From Cotesia glomerata (Eukaryota > Arthropoda > Insecta > Hymenoptera > Braconidae), in contig NC_058162.1 in the NCBI RefSeq assembly GCF_020080835.1, positions 21,272,144 through 21,336,143 of the forward strand: DNA of 64,000 nt, given 5' to 3'. Positions 57,667-64,000 of the stretch are shown piece after piece; positions within the stretch are counted from its first letter, which is position 1; each line of letters starts with the position of its first letter. A program made the translations under genes and the position numbers. The notes under the pieces were generated by a model. The model was given only the letters and a program-made list of their open reading frames with translations, ran no database searches and was not told where the DNA came from.

Positions 57667-57814
57667 TAATTATTATTGTTGTTTTAACTATTATTGCATA
57701 CTACATGATAATTATGTTGCTGTCACATGAAAATCAATTTTTTTTCCGTGTATATATTATAGAAATTATTTTGAACTCACTCCGCACGAAAATTTTATCT
57801 TTATTTTATTTTGA

Positions 57815-58165
57815 GAACGATTCCCATAATGGTATAGGAATGATTCCTATAATATTCTAGGAATCCTTCCTATACCATTATGGGAATAGTTCCCATAATG
57901 ATATAGGAACCATTACTATATCATTATGGGAATATTTCCCAGAATATTATGGGAATGGTTCCTATAATTGTATAGGAATAATTCCTATAATTATAGGAAC
58001 CATTTCTATGTCATTATAGGAACCATTCCTATGTCATTATGGGAACCATTCCCATCGTTATGGGAAATGTTCCCATAATTCTGGGAAAATTTCCTATAAT
58101 TATGGGAACAGTTCCTATAATTGCCTAGGAACTGTTCCCATAAAATTATGGAAATAGTTCCCATA
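57815..58165. repeat. Array of about 16 short palindromes, 21-22 bp period
   Basis: Units such as TAGGAATGATTCCTATAAT and ATGGGAATAGTTCCCATAAT follow each other without spacers. Each is self-complementary, and base changes on one side of a unit are often matched on the other (GGGAA with TTCCC, AGGAA with TTCCT). Confidence 0.85.
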
Positions 58166-58179
58166 TTTTTCTTTCCGTG

Positions 58180-59226
58180 TTGAAAAAATATTTGAGCGAA
58201 GCTTCAATGAATAACTCAGGAATTGATGAGTTGTAAAACAACTGGAACAGATGAGCGAGTTTAATTAAAATGAGTGGATGGAAATTAAAGTTACGTTGCA
58301 TTGAAGTTAAGTTCTGTGTATGAAAATGGTTTGATGATTCAGTAGCTTTGATTATGTTCCTCTCGAATTCTAAAGGCAGAAATGTGAAGTTTAGTTCCTC
58401 GGTGGTCGTAGTGGTAAACTGATGATTAAAGCTCTAACTTGGATGAGAAAACGGCTCAAGGATTATGTATTATAAAGCATTCTTGTGATGAGATCCCAGA
58501 AAATACATAAAGTAAAATATCGCGAGGTTTTGTGGCTTCCTTGATTAAATTTTTGACTGAATCATTTCCTTGATACATATTTTATACTCTAATCTCTTCA
58601 TTATAATTTCTATGTTGAAAATAGTCTTCATTATCTTTTCATGTAATTAATTTTGGTTTTTGGTAAGCTGAAAGCTCTTTTATCGTCTGAAAAATCAGTT
58701 GGAAACACATCAGCAGTTAAAAGATTAATTATTAAGAAAAATTAAATCTCAAAAATACGTACGTGAAATCAGGCCAATCAGGTTATATTTAGCTATCAAT
58801 TAAGTGCTATTTTTGTGCCAATTAGTTGCTAAATTCAATATTTTCAGTTAAATTCCAAAACTTAATCGTATCATATGTGAATTTATCAAAGTAAAGTTGA
58901 AGAAGATAACAAGTCTCAACAAGATAACACTAATTTTAATACCATTATTAATTTATTAATAATTATTTACTACAAAAAATTAATTTTACTTCTTACTTAA
59001 CCTTATAGCATAGAATCAACTGTCTTCAAGCTGCATTTAGAAATAAATTTTGATAAATGACTGCTCAAAGAATAGAAAAAATTTTTCCTACTGCCAGCCG
59101 AAAAAAATTAATTATAATTAAACAAAATAATACTAAGCTACAATTTCCATTCCACAATTTACCACAAGACAGATGAGGAAATTTAAATATAAATTGAGTT
59201 AAAATATTGATTTTTACAAAATTTAT
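58180..59226. other. Intergenic, no gene recognised
   Basis: AT-rich. GGTCGTAGTGGTAAACTGAT at 58403 looks faintly like a tRNA A box, but no B box follows. Confidence 0.4.
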
Positions 59227-60276
59227 CCACAGATTCGGTAGAATCTGGCGCCAAGTTCCGTACAAATCCGTTGTAAACGGAGCGCCAGACTACCGAGTAT
59301 GTTTACTGTAAGCAGAACGGTATTTCAAGGTTGAAAAACTTTATTTAATTCTACGGTACTTCTCGTTTCTAAATTTTATATTATAACAGTAATTCATACT
59401 TTATTTTACTGATATTGATTAATTATCTTCAATTATAACAATTAATCTACTTGAAATTATTAAATTTTATCTGCACAAACTATAGCAAGCTCAAAAATTT
59501 CGATCCTGACTTTTTTTCGATGTAAAAAGTGACATGCCACAGACTAAATAATTCGAGAATGCATGGTAATCTTCCAATAGATGGGAAACTACAGTTAAAA
59601 TAATACATTTCACAGCTTGCATCCACACCCGCCAGGGTGCGCTGGAATTATTTTTACATAAACTGGTAGCTTCAAGGGGATAGTTTGCTATAAAAAATGC
59701 AGCCAACGCGAGATTGTTGGTACCAATTGTAAATTTTTATTATAATTACAAAAAAAACTAAAATTCGAACAAAAACAGTTTCACTGTAAAAAAATCGCGC
59801 CAAGTCCACGTTCATAAGACTATCAAGAAAAAAAAATTTCTTTTTTCTTAACAAAAAGATATAAAATAAAAAAATTAAAAAATCCAAGTAACCGATATGA
59901 TTGTATATGATTTTCGGAAATTAAAAAAAATTTTTTTGTAAATTTAAAAATAAAAAAAAAAATTTTAGAACGTACTTGGTGTGCGTCATTGTGTATTTCA
60001 ATTTTCTTAAAGTCCTAGTAAATAGATTTTACGAATTTCATTAAAAGTAAAATATTTTGCAACCACGCACACTAAATACGTTCAAAAATTTTTTTTTTAA
60101 TTTTTAAATTTACAACAAAATTTTTTTTAATTTCCGAAAATCATATACAATCATATCGGTTACTTGGATTTTTTTATTTTATATCTTTTTGTAAAGTAAA
60201 AAAAAAATTTTTTTTCCTTAATAGTCTCATGAACGTGGACTTGGCGCGATTTTTTTACAGTGAAACTGTTTTTGTT
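59227..60276 (+). mobile_element. Nested-type element with terminal hairpin, copy 2
   Basis: Same structure as 3455-5495 but without the solo LTR: hairpin at 59235-59296, left part to about 59757, then a palindrome (59765-60065 against 60070-60276). It supplies the empty site proving the LTR insertion at 4303. The ends CCACAG and TTTTTGTT agree in both copies. Short frames here are chance. Confidence 0.82.
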
Positions 60277-60303
60277 GTGAAACGGATTGTGTTTACTCCT
60301 CTG

Positions 60304-60662
60304 CACTGAAAGAAAACATTTCTCTCAAAAAAAATGTACAATGTTGTAATAAGAAATTAATTCGTTGAAAATTTTCAACAGTTTATTTCTCAGCTGAGTA
60401 AATAAAAATTTTTCTCCCAGCAACTTTCTTGTTGAAAAAAAGTTTTTTAAATTTGAGAAAAAACAACTTTGAATGAAAATTCACAAGTTTTCTATCAAAA
60501 TTATTTTCTCTAAATTAAAAGAACTTTTTTTTAACCAGAAAGTTATTGATAGAAAAATTTTTGTTTCTTCAGCTAAAAAATAAAATTGTTGAAAATTTCA
60601 ACAAATTCATTTCTATTCAAAATTATGTTGATTTTTTCCACAAGAAATTTGTTCTCTCAGTG
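60304..60662. mobile_element. Short CACTGA-ended element (359 bp)
   Basis: CACTGAAAGAAAACATTTCTC and, inverted, CACTGAGAGAACAAATTTCTTG are the ends. The palindrome GTTGAAAATTTTCAAC occurs at 60364 and a variant at 60587. It is the smallest of the CAC(G/T)GA-ended elements. No clear target duplication. Confidence 0.65.
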
Positions 60663-62002
60663 TATAGACTTGAAAAAACCACATCATTAGCTATTAAAAC
60701 TACTTTTTCTCAACTTTAAAAAAAAAAATTAATCTATTAAAGAAATTTTGACACGTATCTCGCGCTCAAGGCATAAAATGAAATATGTTCGTCACAAAAT
60801 TTTACTTATTTTAATAATTAAATGAATTATTGGATAGTTGACGTATTTATAAGAATTGAAAGAAGCCGATGGTCTAACCACTTCTGCACGTAAAACAATA
60901 TTTTTCTTTTATATTAAAATTTCAGTAACATATAAATAAAAGTATATAAAAATAATAACTCTTGGTAAAATTAAGTCATTAAATTATCGAAAAAAAATTA
61001 AACTTAGAAGCATTGTTGTGTAAATGAAAATTTTCCATTTAATTAAAAAACGAAAAATCTACCCTCAGTATTCTCATAATTTATGACCTTTCACAAAGCA
61101 ATTTAAATTGCTTAAGAGTTCTCAGGTTTCCCTTAAGTTATGTTTTTGTTATATTTTATAGCACGGTTTTAAGCATCACTCGTCGGTACTTTCTGTTTTA
61201 TTCTAGTCCGTCTGCGGCATTGTCTCGAGCGAATTGTCGAGCAAAGACTGTGGGCGTTATCCGACTTTACTTTAGGACTCTCAGGAGAAGTACGAGAACA
61301 GAAGAGAGACTCAAACAAACGGACGATTCTGTTTCAAACTCCCTTGCGGTGGAGTTCATGACCCATCAGTAATTTGTCTCCTACCACATTGTTTATAGTA
61401 ACTCCCTCTGTAGTTTGTTGTTTACAATAAAGTTCATAATACAGCTCATATTCTATGGATTACAACAAATATTAGCTTTCAGTAACAACACGAGTCCATT
61501 CCTTCCATCTTTTTATTTTCTAACACTTATCTGCCGCTTTTTCTGAGGGATGATTGGATCGGGAACCATCTACATTGCTGAGTTTAAACATTTTTAATAA
61601 ATCATGCTCATTCTTATTTTATTCCACTCGTACTATTGCAATATGAATATCTGTCAAATACTTTTTTAAAAATAGTTTTTTTTTTAATTTGTAATACAGA
61701 TTTGAAAACTAAAACTAATGACAAAATAGCGTAGCCATTGTTATTTTGTTCAAGTCTCACAATTTGCCGATAGCAGTGCGACCAGTCGCTTCCACAAAGA
61801 GCGGTAAATTTGAAAAGTTTGAAAGGACGTATCATAAGCTCTTTGAAAGTGATTTTTTTCCATTTAAGTTAGCCAATGATGACACTAATTATGGAAAATA
61901 ATAATTCTCATTTTAAAAATTCAAGTATTTCTCTCCTCATCGTCGCTCCCTAAAATGATTTTCAATCAAATCGAAAAGACTGTATCTTTTAGCTTGTTTT
62001 CT
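60663..62002. other. Intergenic, partly less AT-rich
   Basis: Bases 61140-61400 are of mixed composition (TCGTCGGTAC, GTCTGCGGCATTGTCTCGAG) without repeat partner in the window or long frame. This could be unique non-coding exon or regulatory DNA. Confidence 0.35.
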
Positions 62003-62475
62003 TTACAAACTATTCAGTTTTGGTGAGCCAAATTTTTTGAGGTGTCTCTTTTTTGAAGAGTCACAAGACATTAGACGCTCGGAAAGGTTGGCTTCAAAGT
62101 ACAACAATGTCTCATTCTGCTTTCCAAACTTTTCAATATCAGTAGTTGAGCACTCTTTTTTGATCTCATCAATACGCCGTTGGCGCGAAACACCGCTGGA
62201 AGTCACAAATTCACTCAACATAGAGGCATTTAAATCCAAAGCCTTTGAATTCTTCTATGAAATTGAACTCAGGGAGGCCTAGGAACCAAAGTCTGCAAAT
62301 ATTCTACATAATTTATAGTATAAACTGATATGTACAAAACATATCATCAGTGTTTCTATTTTTCTTTTTTTTTTATATATATATATATTTCCTATTTATG
62401 CTGTCATGTCTTTTATATTTTTGCCATCTGGCTTTTTGCTTTGGCATTTAAATCTGAATAAATAAATAAATAAAA
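62003..62475 (+). mobile_element. LINE 3' fragment
   Basis: The frame 62037-62282 (RRSERLASKYNN...SFLISSIRRWRETPLEV...FKSKAFEFFYE) has the pattern of the last 60 residues of LINE ORF2 proteins (a conserved R-x-W-N/R-x-x-P followed by F-K-x-K). It ends in an about 190-bp 3' UTR and (AATA)n at 62457-62474. The UTR differs from the 41-45 kb LINE, so it is another family. Confidence 0.6.
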
Positions 62476-62479
62476 TATT

Positions 62480-62842
62480 TCGAAAAAAAATTTTAATTCT
62501 GGACTTGAAAAATTCTATAAGTTAGAAATTATTTTAAGTACAGAAGATAAAAATAGAATCAATTAATTAATGATATCTTTATCATCTCAAGATTATTATG
62601 TTTCTTATTGACAGTTATTTACTTCAGTTTTTCTTAGAGCTTTTAGTGTTAGAAAAAAAGTGATTGAAAATAAACGTCAATTGATCATTCGATAAACTGA
62701 ACTTAGGCTCAGTATACGCTCGCCTAATAGATTAGCTTAAGAATTCGAATTTTTCCTAGCAAGGATTCAAACCCAAGATCCTACGTACGTAAGATTGACG
62801 TCAAACCTCAACGCTGTAAGGTGAATAGAATTTCTTATACTT
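62480..62842 (-). repeat. Dispersed repeat with tRNA-like segment, copy 3
   Basis: Reverse complement of about 10570-10930, sharing ATCATCTCAAGATTATTATG and the degenerate box (GGATTCAAACCCAAGATCC at 62763). It ends where the next element is inserted. Confidence 0.65.
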
Positions 62843-62844
62843 CA

Positions 62845-63805
62845 CACGGAGAAAAAAATTTTGCTATAGGAACTCTATAATAGTTAGTTAGTTGTAAAAA
62901 GTTCCAGTAGGTTAACGTATTCTTATGGTAACAATACCGTTTGGCTCCTGCAACTCTACATCGTTGAGCTCTGAGAGCTAAACGTTATTTACCTCTCACA
63001 ACTCTACAGGATCGTTCTAAGACTATAAAAAATTTTTGGCAGTCTGATTAATAATTTTTTTTACGATTTAGCATTGATAATTTAATAAATAAATGCGACA
63101 GAACGAATTTATATTTCCAACAATAATTGTATATGACAAATAAGAATAGTATTATAATAGAAATAAAATAATAATAGAACTTATATTACAAATAAAAATT
63201 ATTTGTAAAATAAAAATATGGTCGTCACAAAATTATCTTATTTTCTTGATTATATTAATAAATATTGGACATAATCACTACCGTATATGCACAAGAAAAG
63301 ATAAATAAACGAAAACAAATTTTATTTTGTGTTAAATGGGGTCTTTTGGATGTATTCCGATAACTTATTACTTATCACAATATATTCAACTAATAAATTT
63401 AATTAACAGTCACTGCAAATGAACCTTGAAAAACCACAAATACAAAACTGTTCTAACGAAATTCAATTTGACAAAAAAAAAAACTGTTTCCTTAAATAAA
63501 TAAACTGGAAACTTAATTGTCCTCATATATTTTTAATAATATAGATGAGTAACAAAATAATTCTGTTTGTCATTTTAGAAGGTTATGAAATATGTCAGCG
63601 CACTCCACTACTGCGCAACGTAGGGCGCTCCCAACTATACCGTTTGGCTCTGAGAACAATCCCGTAGAGCTCTGAGAGCTCAACAACATTGAGTTATCAG
63701 AACTAAATAACATTATGTTACTGTACCTCTACAACGAATAGTAAACTGTGTATAGTTGTGGTAACTCTACAGTTAGGTTACCAGAACGAAATTTTTTTTT
63801 CCGTG
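62845..63805. mobile_element. CACGG-ended element with GAGCTCTGAGAGCT-type units
   Basis: The ends CACGGAGAAAAAAATTTTGC and, inverted, CACGGAAAAAAAAATTTCGT have CA on both sides (62843-62844, 63806-63807). GAGCTCTGAGAGCT and ATACCGTTTGGCTC occur near both ends (62966, 63668; 62933, 63638). No transposase frame. Confidence 0.72.
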
Positions 63806-64000
63806 CACCCGCAATTTTCATTATTTGTAAAAGTTTTAAACCGTTAAACTTTGGCATATGAGTATCAAATATCATGAATTAGTCTTTAAATGATTTTATT
63901 GTTCAAAATTATTAGTTTCTATTCAAACAATCTTCCATCAAATCGTATTTAGGCTCTTGCAATTAAAAATTGAGATATCGCCAATTCAATCCCCTCAAAT
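63806..64000. other. Window edge, no feature recognised
   Basis: AT-rich, no frame or repeat partner noticed. Confidence 0.4.

Larger units (their letters stand above)
55665..58179. mobile_element. CACGG-ended element with TTCC/GGAA palindrome arrays and nested insertions
   Basis: The left end CACGGAAAGAAAATTATGGG and the inverted right end CCCATATTTTTCTTTCCGTG have TT on both sides. Palindromic units with GGAA-NNN-TTCC cores fill 55678-55750 and 57815-58165. Between them lie a foldback fragment, a (TA)n tract, a SINE and an R4/Dong-like LINE end. A further TTTTTTTTCCGTG at 57738 hints at another element of the same kind inside. No transposase frame. Confidence 0.75.

Noticed and set aside
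57815..58165. CRISPR array
   Set aside because: Repeats are contiguous palindromes with no unique spacers, and the genome is eukaryotic.

Overview
This window looks like AT-rich, non-viral insect chromosomal DNA, most likely from a hymenopteran such as a parasitoid wasp. The grounds are arthropod-type retroelements (R1-clade and R4/Dong-like LINEs), a P-superfamily transposon with a THAP domain, a Helitron end, tRNA-derived SINE-like units and long runs of simple repeats. The order is a judgement from repeat style, not from a marker gene. I found no intact single-copy host gene. Almost every recognisable protein belongs to a transposable element, and the other short reading frames are chance products of AT-rich or tandem-repeat DNA.

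The main theme is nesting. From 1 to about 9 kb, an element whose right end reads TTCCGTG encloses a foldback element (811-6640, arms of about 1.77 kb). That foldback is split by a second mobile element (3455-5495), which is itself split by a 980-bp solo LTR (4303-5282, 4-bp target duplication). A GC-rich element with a 71-bp tandem repeat lies at 6654-8417. A similar arrangement occurs at 13.6-16.1 kb. From 17.6 to 31.1 kb there are two internally deleted R1-clade LINEs on the minus strand. Each sits exactly in the (TG)n tract of the same roughly 0.9-kb host repeat, here called the hub repeat. One LINE is split by a 3.2-kb P-like element with a perfect 8-bp target duplication, and the other lies in a hub repeat that itself lies in a terminal-inverted-repeat element.

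From 31 to 41 kb there is a TTAA-flanked DNA transposon with a transposase fragment and two unoccupied hub repeats. At 41.3-45 kb there is a nearly intact plus-strand LINE of the CR1/L2/Kiri type, with one frameshift and one stop. At 47-54 kb there are a Helitron-like element and two TA-flanked inverted-repeat elements. At 55.7-58.2 kb an inverted-repeat element with an array of short palindromes carries a SINE and the 3' end of an R4/Dong-like LINE, both flanked by TAA repeats. At 59-64 kb there are a second copy of the 3455 element, two more CAC(G/T)G-ended elements, a LINE 3' fragment and a third copy of a tRNA-like repeat.

The most unusual pattern is a group of elements with CAC(G/T)GA...TC(C/A)GTG ends. 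Several carry arrays or pairs of short palindromic units next to their ends. The unit is similar within a copy and differs between copies. The second is that LINEs occupy only simple-repeat tracts here: R1-like in (AC)n and R4-like in (TAA)n.
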